Notes: generated by a model from the sequence alone, not told the origin. DNA of 64,000 bases from Alphaproteobacteria bacterium (GCA_024742735.1 JANSXV010000001.1:124001-188000), one strand, 5' to 3'. Numbered from the stretch's first letter, positions 31,407 through 43,360 are shown. Made by a program: numbers and translations.

Positions 31407-32288
31407 ATGAAGCTCCTGCGCGCCGCGACCCTTTCCGTTTCCGATCTCGACGCCGCCGAGGCGCGCTATCGCGATTATCTCGACTACACGACCATCGAGC
31501 GCGGCCCGCTGGGCGCGGACCTGGCCGAAGCCTTCGAGGCGCCCAAAGCGGCGGATGCGCGCACGGTGGTGATGCAGCCGGCCTCAGGCGCGGAGATCTA
31601 TCTGCGCCTTGTGGAGCAGCCGGCGGTGGAGGGCTACGCGCCGCTGCGCACCTATGGCTGGAACGCCATCGAGATCTGCGTGCAGGACGTGCTGGCGGTC
31701 CATGAGCGGGTGAAGGACAGCCCCTTTGAAGTCATCGGCCCGCCGCGCGAGATCGAGGGCCTGCCGGCGATCTATCCCATGCAGGTCAAAGGCCCGGACG
31801 GGGAGATCGTGTATCTGACCCAGATCCGCGACGACCTTCCCGCCTATGATCTGCCGCGCGCGACCGCGCCGATCGACCGGCTGTTCATCCTTGTGATAGG
31901 CGCGTCCGACATGCACGCAACCCTGAAATGGCTGGACAAGACGTTGGGCTTTGAGACCGGCCGCGTCATGGACATCGAATATCACATGCTCGCCGACGCC
32001 TACGGCACGCCCCGTACCGACATGCACACGATCTCCACCGGCATTCACGAGCGTGACGTGTTCCTGGAGGTCGACCAGTATCCCGACGCCGCAACGCCGC
32101 GCCCGCGCCAGGACGGCATGATGTGGCCGGGCGCGAGCGTGGGCAGCTTCCTGCACCCGGACTTCGACACGGTCTGCGGGGACTGGACTCAAGAGCCCAA
32201 AGTCCGTGAAGGCGCGATCTATGGCGGCAAGCGATCCGGCGTGCTGAAAGGCCCGGACGGACTGCTGGTCGAGGTGGTGGAGCTTTGA
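31407..32288 (+). CDS. Two-domain VOC/glyoxalase-type protein
   Basis: RAATLSVSDLDAAEARYRDYLDYTTIERGPLG and second domain DRLFILVIGASDMHATLKWLDKTLGFETGRVMDIEYHML. Confidence 0.75.
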   Translation: MKLLRAATLSVSDLDAAEARYRDYLDYTTIERGPLGADLAEAFEAPKAADARTVVMQPASGAEIYLRLVEQPAVEGYAPLRTYGWNAIEICVQDVLAVHERVKDSPFEVIGPPREIEGLPAIYPMQVKGPDGEIVYLTQIRDDLPAYDLPRATAPIDRLFILVIGASDMHATLKWLDKTLGFETGRVMDIEYHMLADAYGTPRTDMHTISTGIHERDVFLEVDQYPDAATPRPRQDGMMWPGASVGSFLHPDFDTVCGDWTQEPKVREGAIYGGKRSGVLKGPDGLLVEVVEL

Positions 32289-32331
32289 GGGCCGCCTCTT
32301 TTGCGGGGCCTGCCGGCCCGTTCGCTGCTTT

Positions 32332-32354
32332 CAATCGATCCACTGGATCGATTG
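32332..32354. repeat. Perfect inverted repeat CAATCGATCC-ACT-GGATCGATTG
   Basis: 10-bp perfect arms with a 3-nt loop, 44 bp after the VOC gene stop. Confidence 0.85.
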
Positions 32355-32377
32355 ATCGGCATCGCCGACCAGCGCTC

Positions 32378-32490
32378 ACCCCCTCACCCTTACCCTCTCC
32401 CCCCGCAAGCGGGGGGAGAGGGGGCGGAAAGGTCTTGGAACTGTCTCCCCCTCTCCCCTCGCGGAGGGGAGAGGGTCGGGGTGAGGGGTG
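32378..32490. repeat. Intergenic element with ~30-bp imperfect terminal inverted repeats and two internal perfect hairpins
   Basis: CCCTCTCCCCCCGC-AA-GCGGGGGGAGAGGG (32393-32422) and CCCTCTCCCCTC-GCG-GAGGGGAGAGGG (32449-32475); outer arms CACCCCCTCACCCTTACCCTCTCC.. / ..GGAGAGGGTCGGGGTGAGGGGTG. Confidence 0.85.
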
Positions 32491-32520
32491 GATCGCCAAG
32501 CGTTTCCGGAGCGTCGCCTC

Positions 32521-33516
32521 ATGAAACAGGTCGTCCTCAGACACGCCATCGACCACAAGCCGCGCGCGGCGGACTTCGAGCTGATCGAGGCTGAACGCCC
32601 GGACTGTCCGGATAGCGGCGTGCTGGTGAAGCTATCCCACATTTCCATGGACCCTTATGTGGGCTCGCGCCTGCGCGGCCGTCACATGGGCGAGGCGCCG
32701 CCGCAGGCCGGCGTGGAGGCCATCCCCGGCCATGGCGTCGGCGAGGTGGTCGAGAGCCGCAGCGAGACGCACGCGGTCGGCGATGTCGCTTATGTCATGG
32801 AGGCGGGCTGGCGCGAGTTCGCCGCCGTCCCTGCGGACGGAGCGCGGAAGATCGACCCTGAAGGCCTTGATCGATCGGTGTTCCTGTCCAGCCTCGGCAT
32901 GCCAGGGCTGACGGCCTGGGCGGGCATGACGCAGCTGGCCGGTGTGGGCGAGGGCGATATGGTGCTGGTGGACGCCGCCGCCGGCGCGGTGGGCGGCTGT
33001 GTCGGTCAGATAGCCCGGGCGCGCGGCGCGGCGGAGGTCTACGGCATCGCCGGCGGGGCGGAGAAATGCGCCCTTGTCGAGAGAAGCTACGGCTTCGACG
33101 CCTGCTTTGACTACAAGGCCGAAGGCTGGGCCGATCAGCTGGCTGCGCGTGTTGCAGGGCGGCTGAGCGTCCACTTCGAAAACGTCTCGACCGACATGCT
33201 CACGCTCGCCCTGTCCAACTTCAAACCTTATGGCCGGGCGGTCCTGTGCGGGCTGGCCGCCCAGTATCATGCCGATGCGCCGCCGGCGGGCATCCCCACG
33301 GGCCTGATCATCGGCAAGCGGGCGAAGCTGCACGGGCTTGTGGTGTATGATTTCTACGACCGCTGGGACAGGTTCATGGACGAGGTCGCGCCGCTGGTGC
33401 GCTCCGGTGCGCTGACCATCGCCGAGGATCGCGCCGAGGGACTGGAAGCGGCTCCCGCGGTATTCGAGCGGTTGATGGACGGCGCCAATGTGGGCAAGGC
33501 CCTGGTCGCCCTGTGA
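32521..33516 (+). CDS. MDR-family NADP-dependent oxidoreductase (zinc-free alcohol dehydrogenase-like)
   Basis: LVKLSHISMDPYVGSRLRG, GHGVGEVVESRSETHAVGDVAYV, VLVDAAAGAVGGCVGQIARARG, SVHFENVSTDMLTLALSNFKPYGRAVLCG. Confidence 0.9.
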   Translation: MKQVVLRHAIDHKPRAADFELIEAERPDCPDSGVLVKLSHISMDPYVGSRLRGRHMGEAPPQAGVEAIPGHGVGEVVESRSETHAVGDVAYVMEAGWREFAAVPADGARKIDPEGLDRSVFLSSLGMPGLTAWAGMTQLAGVGEGDMVLVDAAAGAVGGCVGQIARARGAAEVYGIAGGAEKCALVERSYGFDACFDYKAEGWADQLAARVAGRLSVHFENVSTDMLTLALSNFKPYGRAVLCGLAAQYHADAPPAGIPTGLIIGKRAKLHGLVVYDFYDRWDRFMDEVAPLVRSGALTIAEDRAEGLEAAPAVFERLMDGANVGKALVAL

Positions 33517-34604
33517 ATGCGGAAGGTGTGAGCGAGTCCGACCATCGCTGGGGCGTCCGCGGCGCGCTCTCCATCGATGGGCGCGCGGTGCACTATCGCC
33601 GGGCCGGCACGCCCGGCGCCCCGGCGGTGCTCCTGCTCCACGGCTCGCCGGAAAGCGCCTCGGCCCTGCACGGCGTGGCCGCGCCGCTGGAGGACCGGTT
33701 CGACGTCATCGCCATCGATACGCCGGGCAACGGCCTGTCGGCGCCGCTAGGCCATGACGAGCCCGACAGCGAGGCTTTCGCCCGCCACGCGCTCTCCGTG
33801 CTGGACGCTTTCGGCATCGAACGCGCGGGACTGTACGGCTTTCACACCGGCGCCGGCACGGCCATGAGCGCCGCGCTGATCGCGCCTGAGCGGGTCAGCG
33901 CGCTGGCGCTGGACGGCTATGCGGTCTGGACGCCGGCTGAGCGCGAGGCGCTGCTGGCGCAGTACTGCGTGGTCTACGAGCCGGTCTGGGACGGCTCGCA
34001 TCTGGCGCGCATCTGGGCGCGGCTGGAGGAGCAGCTGATCTTCTTTCCGTGGCATGATCGGCGCCTCAGCGCGCGCATGGACCTTCCGCTCACGCCTCTG
34101 GAAACGCGCCTGCGCCGCCTGCGCGACTGGCTGACAGCCTGGGAGACCTATCCGGCGGCCTATCTCTCCGCCTTCCGCCGGCGCGGAGAGGTCGGGCCCG
34201 ACCGGACCAACGTCCCGACCCTTATCGGCGCCATGGCGCGCGATCCGCTGGATGTGCATCTGGACCGGCTGAGCCATGTGTCGCGCGCCGTCCGGATCAA
34301 GCACTGGGGCGAGGACCGGGGCAGAGCGCTGTCTGACATCGCCGAGCATCTCACCGCCCATCCTGGCGCCCCCGCAACACGCGAACCCCGCGATGGCGCG
34401 CTCCTGGAGACCCTCGCAACACCCCAGCCCCTCGAAGGATGGGCGCCGGATGATCATGGCGGCTTCCTGCTCCTGCTCTGGAAGCGGCTTCGCGATAAGG
34501 CCATCGCCTCGGCGAAGACCGAGTCTGAGCTCGCCGAAGGCCTCGACCCGCTGCGTCTGAATGCCCGGGTGACCGCCGCGATCCAGGCCCATACCGGGCT
34601 TTGA
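33513..34604 (+). CDS. Alpha/beta hydrolase
   Basis: GTG start overlapping the upstream stop; VLLLHGSPESASALHGVAAPLEDRFDVIAIDTPGNGLS, GLYGFHTGAGTAMSAALIAPERVSAL. Confidence 0.85.
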   Translation: MNAEGVSESDHRWGVRGALSIDGRAVHYRRAGTPGAPAVLLLHGSPESASALHGVAAPLEDRFDVIAIDTPGNGLSAPLGHDEPDSEAFARHALSVLDAFGIERAGLYGFHTGAGTAMSAALIAPERVSALALDGYAVWTPAEREALLAQYCVVYEPVWDGSHLARIWARLEEQLIFFPWHDRRLSARMDLPLTPLETRLRRLRDWLTAWETYPAAYLSAFRRRGEVGPDRTNVPTLIGAMARDPLDVHLDRLSHVSRAVRIKHWGEDRGRALSDIAEHLTAHPGAPATREPRDGALLETLATPQPLEGWAPDDHGGFLLLLWKRLRDKAIASAKTESELAEGLDPLRLNARVTAAIQAHTGL

Positions 34605-34643
34605 CTGTTCGGGCCTTTGCGCAACCGGCGGGCTCGGTTATGA

Positions 34644-35972
<1,329 letters not shown>

Positions 35973-35995
35973 GGGATCTCGCCCACTTGATCATT

Positions 35996-36091
35996 GAACT
36001 CCCGGCCAAGCCGCGAAGCGGCGCCGAGCCGGGACCTTTGTGCGAGCTCGCAACGAGGCCCCGGCGCTGCGCTTCGCTTGGCCGGGGGTTC
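35996..36091. repeat. MITE-like 96-bp intergenic repeat, copy B, with 16-bp terminal inverted repeats and an internal palindrome
   Basis: Left end gaactcccggccaagc (35996-36011), right end gcttggccgggggttc (36076-36091), 15/16 complementary; internal near-palindrome cccggccaagccgcgaagcggcgccgagccggg (36001-36033). Confidence 0.8.
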
Positions 36092-36197
36092 AGGCAGCGA
36101 AGGCTGAACACCCCTCACACCCTCTGTTGCGCACCGGCGCCGCTGCGGTCTAAGTCTCAAGCTCTGTTCTTGACCTCATTCGCGAGCCCCTGACGCC

Positions 36198-37529
36198 ATG
36201 CGCCTGTCCCGCTTTTTCCTGCCTGTCCTGAAGGAAGTTCCCGGCGAGGCGCAGATCGTGTCTCACCGGCTGATGCTGCGCGCCGGCATGATCCGCCAGG
36301 AGGCGGCCGGCATATACGCCTGGCTGCCGCTGGGGCACCGGGTGCTGAAGAAGATCGAACAGATCGTGCGTGAAGAGCAGGATCGCGCCGGCGCGGTTGA
36401 AATGCTCATGCCCACGCTTCAGCTGGCCGACTTGTGGCGCGAAAGCGGGCGGTATGACGCCTACGGCCCGGAGATGCTGCGTATTGTGGACCGCCATGAG
36501 CGCGACCTTCTCTACGGGCCGACCAACGAGGAAATGATCACGGAGATTTTCCGGGCCTATTCAAGGTCCTACAAGGATCTACCCAAGCTGCTCTATCATA
36601 TCCAGTGGAAGTTCCGCGACGAGCGCCGCCCCCGCTTCGGGGTCATGCGCGGGCGCGAGTTCCTGATGAAGGACGCCTATTCCTTCGACCTGGACGAGGC
36701 CGCGGCGCGGATGTCGTACAACAAGATGTTCGCCGCCTATCTGAACACGTTTCAGCGGCTGGGCCTGAAAGCCGTGCCCATGCGGGCCGACACCGGACCC
36801 ATCGGCGGGGATCTGTCCCACGAGTTCATCATCCTGGCCGAGACCGGCGAGAGCGAGGTGTTCTGCGACGCCCGCCTGGTTGAGATGGGCGCGCCCGGCC
36901 TTGACCTGGACTTTGATGGCGACCTCCAGCCGGTGGTCGATGCACGCACGGCGCTCTACGCCGCCACCGACGAGATGCATGACTCGGCGCGGTTCGAGGC
37001 CGAAACCCCGGCCGAGCACCGCGTGTCCGCGCGCGGCATCGAGGTGGGGCATATCTTCTATTTCGGAACCAAGTATTCCGAACCCATGAAGGCGGTCGTC
37101 ACCCACCCCGACGGCCAGGACCGTCCGGTCCACATGGGCTCCTATGGCGTGGGCGTGTCCCGCCTGATGGGCGCGATCATCGAAGCTCACCACGACGAAA
37201 ATGGTTGCATCTGGCCGGAAAGCGTCGCGCCCTTCGGCGTCGGGATCATCAATCTGAAGGCCGGCGACGCCGAAACCGATCAGGCCTGTCAGGACGCCTA
37301 TGACGCCCTGACGCTCGCCGGCAAGGAACCGCTGCTGGACGACACCGACGCGCGCGCCGGCGGAAAGTTCGCGACCATGGACCTGATCGGCCTGCCGTAT
37401 CAGCTGGTGATCGGGCCACGCGGCCTGAAAGAAGGCAAGGCCGAGGTGAAGGTGCGCGCCACCGGCGAGCGTCACGAGCTGAGCCTCGCCGATGCGGTCG
37501 CCAGGTTGGCCGAAGGCGCCTTCTCGTGA
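36198..37529 (+). CDS. proS: Prolyl-tRNA synthetase (short, alphaproteobacterial/mitochondrial type)
   Basis: [95 protein letters not shown]; lacks the YbaK-type insertion. Confidence 0.96.
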   Translation: MRLSRFFLPVLKEVPGEAQIVSHRLMLRAGMIRQEAAGIYAWLPLGHRVLKKIEQIVREEQDRAGAVEMLMPTLQLADLWRESGRYDAYGPEMLRIVDRHERDLLYGPTNEEMITEIFRAYSRSYKDLPKLLYHIQWKFRDERRPRFGVMRGREFLMKDAYSFDLDEAAARMSYNKMFAAYLNTFQRLGLKAVPMRADTGPIGGDLSHEFIILAETGESEVFCDARLVEMGAPGLDLDFDGDLQPVVDARTALYAATDEMHDSARFEAETPAEHRVSARGIEVGHIFYFGTKYSEPMKAVVTHPDGQDRPVHMGSYGVGVSRLMGAIIEAHHDENGCIWPESVAPFGVGIINLKAGDAETDQACQDAYDALTLAGKEPLLDDTDARAGGKFATMDLIGLPYQLVIGPRGLKEGKAEVKVRATGERHELSLADAVARLAEGAFS

Positions 37530-38851
37530 CGCAAGCAGCCGCCCAGCAGAGCGCCGGCGGCGCCGGGCCGTTTTCCGGCTTTGAATTCATGCTGGCGATC
37601 CGCTACTTGCGCGCCCGGCGCAAGCAGGGCGGGGTGACGCTGATCTCGGTCATCTCGTTTGTCGGGATCATGCTGGCGGTGACCGCCCTGATCGCGGTGA
37701 TGAGCGTGATGAACGGCTTCCGCCATGAGCTGCTGACCCGTCTGCTCGGCGTTCAGCCCCATGTCTATGTCTACATGCCGGGCGACAGCCCGGTTGCTTC
37801 CGGCGACTTTGCAGACCAGATCCTCGCGCTCGACGATGTGCGCCAGGCCGGCCCGGTCGCCAGCGGCCAGGCTTTGGTGACGGCCGGGCGCAACGCCACC
37901 TTCGCGCAGGTCTCAGGCGTGCGGCCCCAGGACTTCGCCCGCTTTGATCTGATCACCGGCGCCAATGGTGCGCGCGAGGCTGGCGGCGGACTGATCCAGG
38001 GTTCGCTTGAAGGCTTCGGCGAGGGTCGCAATGGCGGCGACCGGATCGTCATCGGCTCGGCCATGGCGGCGACGCTGGGCGTGCGCGCCGGCGACGAGGT
38101 GACGCTGGTCTCACCGCGCGGCGCCTCCACGGTCCTGGGCGTGACGCCCCGGTCCAAGCGCTACACCGTCGCGGGCGTGCTGACCGTGGGCGTGCAGGAC
38201 CTGGATCAGATCCTGGTGTACATGCCGATCGAGCAGGCCGCCCTGTTCTTCAACCGGCCCGAGGACGGCGACTTCATCGATGTGCGCGTGGCTGATCCTG
38301 ATGCGCCGGACGCTGTGAAGGACGCGATCCGCGCCATCGCCCCGGACGGCACGCTGATCCTGGACTGGCGCGGCCAGAACCAGGCCTTCTGGAATGCCTT
38401 GCAGGTCGAGCGGGTCGCCATGCGGCTGATCATGATGATCATCGTGGCCATCGCCGCCATGAACATCATCTCCGGTCTCGTCATGCTGGTGAAGAACAAG
38501 ACCCGCGACATCGCCATTCTGCGCACCATGGGCGCCACGCGCGGGGCCATCACGCGCATCTTCCTGATCGCGGGCGCAGCCGTGGGTGTTCTGGGTACGG
38601 CGGCGGGCATCGTGCTGGGCCTTTTGGTCGTAGCGTTCATCGGCCCGATCCAGGATTTCGTCAGCTTCGTCAGCGGCGTGAACATCTTCGATCCCGAGGT
38701 CTATTCGCTCTATCGCCTGCCGGCGCGGCTGGACTGGGGCGAGGTTGTCTTCGTGGCCTTCTGGGGCTTCTTCACCGCGCTTCTGGCGACCTTGCCGCCC
38801 AGCTGGCGGGCGGGCCGCATCGATCCGGTGGAGGCGCTGCGCTATGAGTGA
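37526..38851 (+). CDS. lolC: Lipoprotein-releasing ABC transporter permease (LolC/LolE family)
   Basis: GTG start overlapping pro[83 protein letters not shown]. Confidence 0.93.
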   Translation: MTQAAAQQSAGGAGPFSGFEFMLAIRYLRARRKQGGVTLISVISFVGIMLAVTALIAVMSVMNGFRHELLTRLLGVQPHVYVYMPGDSPVASGDFADQILALDDVRQAGPVASGQALVTAGRNATFAQVSGVRPQDFARFDLITGANGAREAGGGLIQGSLEGFGEGRNGGDRIVIGSAMAATLGVRAGDEVTLVSPRGASTVLGVTPRSKRYTVAGVLTVGVQDLDQILVYMPIEQAALFFNRPEDGDFIDVRVADPDAPDAVKDAIRAIAPDGTLILDWRGQNQAFWNALQVERVAMRLIMMIIVAIAAMNIISGLVMLVKNKTRDIAILRTMGATRGAITRIFLIAGAAVGVLGTAAGIVLGLLVVAFIGPIQDFVSFVSGVNIFDPEVYSLYRLPARLDWGEVVFVAFWGFFTALLATLPPSWRAGRIDPVEALRYE

Positions 38852-39545
38852 ACCGGTCCTGTCCCTGCGCGGCCTGAGCCGCATCTACGAGACCGAGGGC
38901 GAGCGCCTGGTGGTGCTGGACGGCGCGGACTTTGATCTCTTCCCCGGCGAGCTGGTCGGCCTGGTCGGGCCGTCTGGGTCGGGCAAGTCCTCGCTGCTGC
39001 ACGCCGCGGCGCTGCTGGAGAAGCCGACCGCCGGGTCCGTCACGATCGCCGGGCGCGATGCGCTCGCCTTGTCGGAAGCCCAGCGCACGGCCGTGCGGCG
39101 CAGCCAGATCGGCTTTGTCTATCAGTTCCACCATCTCATGCCGGAACTGGACGCTCTGGAGAATGTCGCCCTTCCGCGCCGGATCGCCGGCGCATCGGCG
39201 GCCCAGGCCAGGTCGGACGCGAAAGAGCGGCTGGTTTCGCTGGGCCTTGAAGGGCGCCTGAACCACCGGCCCGGCCAGCTCTCCGGCGGCGAGCAACAGC
39301 GCGTCGCCATCGCGCGGGCGCTTGTGAACCGTCCGGCCATCGTGCTGGCCGACGAGCCCACGGGCAATCTCGATCCGACCACGTCTGATCAGGTGTTCGC
39401 GGCGCTGGAGGCGGCGTGCCGGGAGGCCGGCGCCGCAGCGCTGATCGCGACGCACAACTTCGCGCTCGCCGAGCGCATGGACCGGGTTGTCACACTGAAG
39501 AACGGCGCCATCACGGCATGGGCCGGCGAGACCGAGCCCGCTTGA
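38844..39545 (+). CDS. lolD: Lipoprotein-releasing ABC transporter ATP-binding protein
   Basis: [57 protein letters not shown]; overlaps the lolC/E stop by 8 bp. Confidence 0.94.
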   Translation: MSEPVLSLRGLSRIYETEGERLVVLDGADFDLFPGELVGLVGPSGSGKSSLLHAAALLEKPTAGSVTIAGRDALALSEAQRTAVRRSQIGFVYQFHHLMPELDALENVALPRRIAGASAAQARSDAKERLVSLGLEGRLNHRPGQLSGGEQQRVAIARALVNRPAIVLADEPTGNLDPTTSDQVFAALEAACREAGAAALIATHNFALAERMDRVVTLKNGAITAWAGETEPA

Positions 39546-39556
39546 GCCGGCTCCAA

Positions 39557-39571
39557 GTTCCTGTTCCGTTT
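39557..39571 (+). promoter_or_regulatory. Degenerate LexA-box-like motif GTTC-N7-GTTT
   Basis: GTTCCTGTTCCGTTT; 7 of 8 consensus half-site positions, very similar to the recA box GTTCCTGTTGCGTTC. Confidence 0.45.
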
Positions 39572-39599
39572 CAGCTTTCCACAATTGATTCGAAACAGC

Positions 39600-39628
39600 T
39601 TGACGGTGAGAACAAAAGCAGAAAATAT
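39600..39628 (+). promoter_or_regulatory. Candidate sigma-70-type promoter TTGACG-N17-AAATAT upstream of the 30-aa ORF
   Basis: TTGACG at 39600-39605, 17-nt spacer, AAATAT at 39623-39628, in a locally AT-rich stretch. Confidence 0.5.
39610..39624 (+). promoter_or_regulatory. LexA-box-like motif GAAC-N7-GAAA in the promoter spacer
   Basis: GAACAAAAGCAGAAA, 7/8 to GAACN7GAAC; overlaps the candidate -35/-10 spacer. Confidence 0.55.
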
Positions 39629-39634
39629 GCAAGG

Positions 39635-39649
39635 GAACAAAACAGGAAT
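39635..39649 (+). promoter_or_regulatory. LexA-box-like motif GAAC-N7-GAAT near the predicted transcription start
   Basis: GAACAAAACAGGAAT, 7/8 to GAACN7GAAC, 25 bp after the previous box start. Confidence 0.5.
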
Positions 39650-39685
39650 AAGCGCGCAGGCGCTTGTTCGATAGGGAGAAGTTCC

Positions 39686-39778
39686 ATGCGTGATTTTCTG
39701 CAAGACCTGACCTCCGCCGCCGTCATCCTGGGCTTCATGGGAGTCGCCCTGTCGCTCAGCGCAGCGTTCGCCGGCTGA
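39686..39778 (+). CDS. 30-aa single-TM microprotein, candidate SidA-like SOS-induced division inhibitor
   Basis: ATG at 39686 with AGGGAGAA 6 nt upstream; [30 protein letters not shown]. LexA-like boxes and a promoter lie upstream; location between lolD and dnaE. Confidence 0.6.
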   Translation: MRDFLQDLTSAAVILGFMGVALSLSAAFAG

Positions 39779-39845
39779 CCGGGGCGCCTCGCGCGCGCTA
39801 GTCTGGGCGGGTATCGAATCGACGCGCCGCCCGGAGCCGCCGACC

Positions 39846-42800
39846 ATGGACGCCACGCCCTTCGTGCACCTGCGCGTGCGCTCGCCCTATTCGCTGCTGG
39901 AAGGGGCGATCCGTATCAAGGAGACCGCCGAGCTGTGCAAGGCGCTCTCCATGCCGGCCGCCGCGCTTACGGACACCAATAATCTGTTCGGTGCGCTGGA
40001 GTTTTCCGAGGTGCTGTCAGGCGAGGGCGTGCAGCCCATCATCGGCTGCACGCTGTCGGTCCAGCTGGAGCCGCCGCGCCCTGGGGACCGGTCCTCGCCG
40101 GACGGAACTTTGGTGCTGCTGGCCCAGAACGAGGCCGGTTACGCCAATCTCATGAAGCTGTCCTCAGCGGCCTATCTGGAGGTCGGCGCCACGGACGAGG
40201 CGCACATCTCCATCGAGCGCGCCCTGGAGCACAATGACGGGCTGATTTGCCTGACCGGCGGCCATGACGGCGCGCTCAACCGGCTGGTCTGCGCGGGCCG
40301 GACCGGTCCGGCTGATGCGCTCCTGGACCGGCTGCAGGCCGCCTTTGGCGACCGGCTCTACCTGGAGCTCCAGCGCCATGGCCGCGCCGACGACGTGACG
40401 GCGGAAGACTATCTGATCGATCGCGCTTACGGGCGCGGCCTGCCCATCGTGGCGACGAACGAGCCGCACTTCCCCAGGCCCGAGCTCTACGGCGCCCATG
40501 ACGCCCTGCTGTGCATCGCCGAAGGCGCCTATGTCAGCCAGGAGGACCGGCGCAAGCTGACCCCGGAGCATGACTTCAAGTCCGGCGGAGCCATGGCGGA
40601 GCGCTTCAGCGATCTGCCTGAGGCCATCGAGACGACTTTGGAGATCGCCCAGCGCTGCGCCTTCCGGCCGCGCACGGCTGATCCGATCCTGCCGCGCTTC
40701 CCGACCGCGGGAGACCGGGACGAAGCTGAAGAGCTCGTCGTGCGCGCCCGCGAGGGCCTGGAGGCGCGCCTGGCCAAGGTCGAGGCGGCCGCTCCGCGCG
40801 AGGACTATGAGACTCGGCTGGAATACGAGCTGAAGATCATCAAGGAAATGGGCTTTCCCGGCTATTTCCTGATCGTGTCGGACTTCATCCAGTGGGCGAA
40901 GGCGAACGATATTCCGGTCGGGCCGGGGCGGGGTTCGGGCGCGGGCTCTCTGGTGGCCTGGTCGCTGACCATCACCGATCTGGATCCGCTGCGCTTCGGT
41001 CTGCTGTTCGAGCGCTTCCTCAATCCAGAACGCGTATCCATGCCCGACTTCGACGTGGACTTCTGCCAGGACCGGCGTGGGGAGGTGATCCGCTACGTCA
41101 AGGACCGCTATGGCTCCGACCGCGTGGCCCAGATCATTACGTTCGGCACGCTGCAGGCTCGGGCCGTGGTGCGCGACGTGGGCCGGGTGCTCCAGCTGCC
41201 CTTCGGTCTGGTCGACCGGATCGCCAAGCTGGTTCCGAACAATCCAGCCCAGCCCACGACGCTGGCCGAAGCGGTGAAGATCGAACCGAAGATCGGCCAG
41301 ATGCGCGAGGAGGACCCGCTCGTCGATCGCTTGCTCGAAGTGGCGCTGCAGCTGGAGGGCATGTTCCGCAATGCCTCCACCCACGCTGCGGGCGTGGTGA
41401 TCGGCGACCGGCCTCTGACCGAGCTGGTCCCGCTTTATCAGGACCCGCGCTCCGATCTGCCCGCGACCCAGTTCAACATGAAATGGGTCGAGCCGGCCGG
41501 CCTGGTGAAGTTCGACTTCCTGGGTCTGAAAACTCTCACCGTGATCGCCCGGGCGCTGAACTATATCGAGAGCGCCGGGGAGGAACGGCCCGATCTCGAC
41601 ACGCTGGGCTTTGACGATCCCGCGACCTATGAGCTTCTGTCCTCCGGCGCGTCCATCGGGGTGTTCCAGCTGGAAAGCTCAGGCATGCGCGACACGCTGC
41701 GCAAGCTGAAGCCGGACACGATCGAGGATGTGATCGCGCTGATCTCGCTCTACCGCCCCGGTCCGATGAAGAATATCGACGTCTATGTCGACCGGAAGTT
41801 CGGCAGGGCCGAGCCCGATTACCTGCACCCTGATCTGGAGCCGATCCTGAAGGAGACCTTCGGGGTCATCATCTACCAGGAACAGGTGATGCAGATCGCC
41901 CAGATTCTGTCCGGATACTCGCTGGGTGAAGCCGACTTGCTGCGCCGGGCCATGGGCAAGAAGAAGCCCGAGGAGATGGCCAAGCAGCGCGTCCGCTTCC
42001 AGGAAGGCGCTGAAGAACGCGGCGTGGACAAGGCCAAGGCGTCCTACATTTTCGATCTGGTGGCCGAATTCGCGGGCTACGGCTTCAACAAGTCCCACGC
42101 CGCAGCCTACGCCATGATCGCCTACCAGACCGGCTGGTTGAAGGCGAACCATCCGGTGGCCTTCATGGCCGCTCTGATGAGCCTGGACTCCGCCAACACC
42201 GACAAGCTCGCCGTCTTCTTCCAGGAAGCCCGGCGCATGGGGCTGGAGGTTCTGCCGCCCGACGTGAACGCGTCCGAAGCCGACTTCTCGGTGGAGGAGG
42301 GCAAGATCCGCTATGCGCTCGGCGCGATCCGCAATGTCGGCTTCGCGGCCATGGAGCATGTCGCGTCGGTGCGCCGTGAGGGCGGGCCCTTCAAGGATCT
42401 GTTCGATTTCGCCGAGCGGGTTGATCCGCGCCAGATCAACAAGCGCGCGTTCGAGAACCTGGCCCGGTCCGGCGCCTTCGACAGCCTCGAGCCAGACCGG
42501 GCGCGGGCGCTCGCGGCGGCGGAGACGCTGATCGCCATGGCCCAGAAGGCCGCCGAGGAGCGCGAAAGCGCCCAGGTCTCCCTGTTCGGCGGCCCGGCTG
42601 AAGGCGGTGGATCGGGGCTGGCTCGGCCGACCTTGCCCGATATCGAACCCTGGGACCCGGTGCGGCGCCTCGATGAAGAGCTCGCCGCCGTCGGCTTCTA
42701 CCTGTCCGGCCACCCGCTGGATGAGATGCGCGCCTCGCTCGCCCGGCGCGGCGTGGCGCTGTTCGCAGAGCTGCCCGCCAAGGCGGCGGAGGGCGCGCGG

Positions 42801-43295
42801 GCTGCCCGTCTGGCCGCGGTCGTGCGGCGCAAGCAGGAGAAGGTCTCCCGGCGCTCAGGCGAGAAGTTCGCCTTCGTGACCCTGTCCGATCCGTCCGGCG
42901 AGTTCGAGGCGCTGGTTCCTCCCAAAGTTCTGCGCGAGGTGCGCGAGGTGATGGAGCCGGGCTCGGCGGTCATGATCAACGCGAAGATTGAGGAACAGGA
43001 GGAGGGGCTGCGCCTGATCGTCGACGGGGCCGACCTGATCGATCCGTTTGCGGCCGAGCACGCCGGGGAAGGGCTGAAGATCCATATCTGCGATGTCGCC
43101 GCTCTGGACGGCGTGCGCAAGCGCATGGAGCGCGCCGATGAGCGCGAGGGCGCGCGCGGCGGCGTGCATTTAGTTGTACCGCTCGCCGATGGGCGCATGG
43201 CGGAGATCCGCCTGCCGGGGCGGCACGCCATCGATCCGGCCGCCCGCGCGGCGATAAAGGCGGTGGCCGGGGTGGACGCGGTCGAGCAGCTCTAG
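39846..43295 (+). CDS. dnaE: DNA polymerase III subunit alpha
   Basis: [113 protein letters not shown]; 1149 aa. Confidence 0.98.
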   Translation: MDATPFVHLRVRSPYSLLEGAIRIKETAELCKALSMPAAALTDTNNLFGALEFSEVLSGEGVQPIIGCTLSVQLEPPRPGDRSSPDGTLVLLAQNEAGYANLMKLSSAAYLEVGATDEAHISIERALEHNDGLICLTGGHDGALNRLVCAGRTGPADALLDRLQAAFGDRLYLELQRHGRADDVTAEDYLIDRAYGRGLPIVATNEPHFPRPELYGAHDALLCIAEGAYVSQEDRRKLTPEHDFKSGGAMAERFSDLPEAIETTLEIAQRCAFRPRTADPILPRFPTAGDRDEAEELVVRAREGLEARLAKVEAAAPREDYETRLEYELKIIKEMGFPGYFLIVSDFIQWAKANDIPVGPGRGSGAGSLVAWSLTITDLDPLRFGLLFERFLNPERVSMPDFDVDFCQDRRGEVIRYVKDRYGSDRVAQIITFGTLQARAVVRDVGRVLQLPFGLVDRIAKLVPNNPAQPTTLAEAVKIEPKIGQMREEDPLVDRLLEVALQLEGMFRNASTHAAGVVIGDRPLTELVPLYQDPRSDLPATQFNMKWVEPAGLVKFDFLGLKTLTVIARALNYIESAGEERPDLDTLGFDDPATYELLSSGASIGVFQLESSGMRDTLRKLKPDTIEDVIALISLYRPGPMKNIDVYVDRKFGRAEPDYLHPDLEPILKETFGVIIYQEQVMQIAQILSGYSLGEADLLRRAMGKKKPEEMAKQRVRFQEGAEERGVDKAKASYIFDLVAEFAGYGFNKSHAAAYAMIAYQTGWLKANHPVAFMAALMSLDSANTDKLAVFFQEARRMGLEVLPPDVNASEADFSVEEGKIRYALGAIRNVGFAAMEHVASVRREGGPFKDLFDFAERVDPRQINKRAFENLARSGAFDSLEPDRARALAAAETLIAMAQKAAEERESAQVSLFGGPAEGGGSGLARPTLPDIEPWDPVRRLDEELAAVGFYLSGHPLDEMRASLARRGVALFAELPAKAAEGARAARLAAVVRRKQEKVSRRSGEKFAFVTLSDPSGEFEALVPPKVLREVREVMEPGSAVMINAKIEEQEEGLRLIVDGADLIDPFAAEHAGEGLKIHICDVAALDGVRKRMERADEREGARGGVHLVVPLADGRMAEIRLPGRHAIDPAARAAIKAVAGVDAVEQL

Positions 43296-43360
43296 ACAGC
43301 GTCTCCGGCGGCGGATTTCCCCCGGTTTCGCCTCACCTGCGCTGAGGCGCGCGCCAGCGC

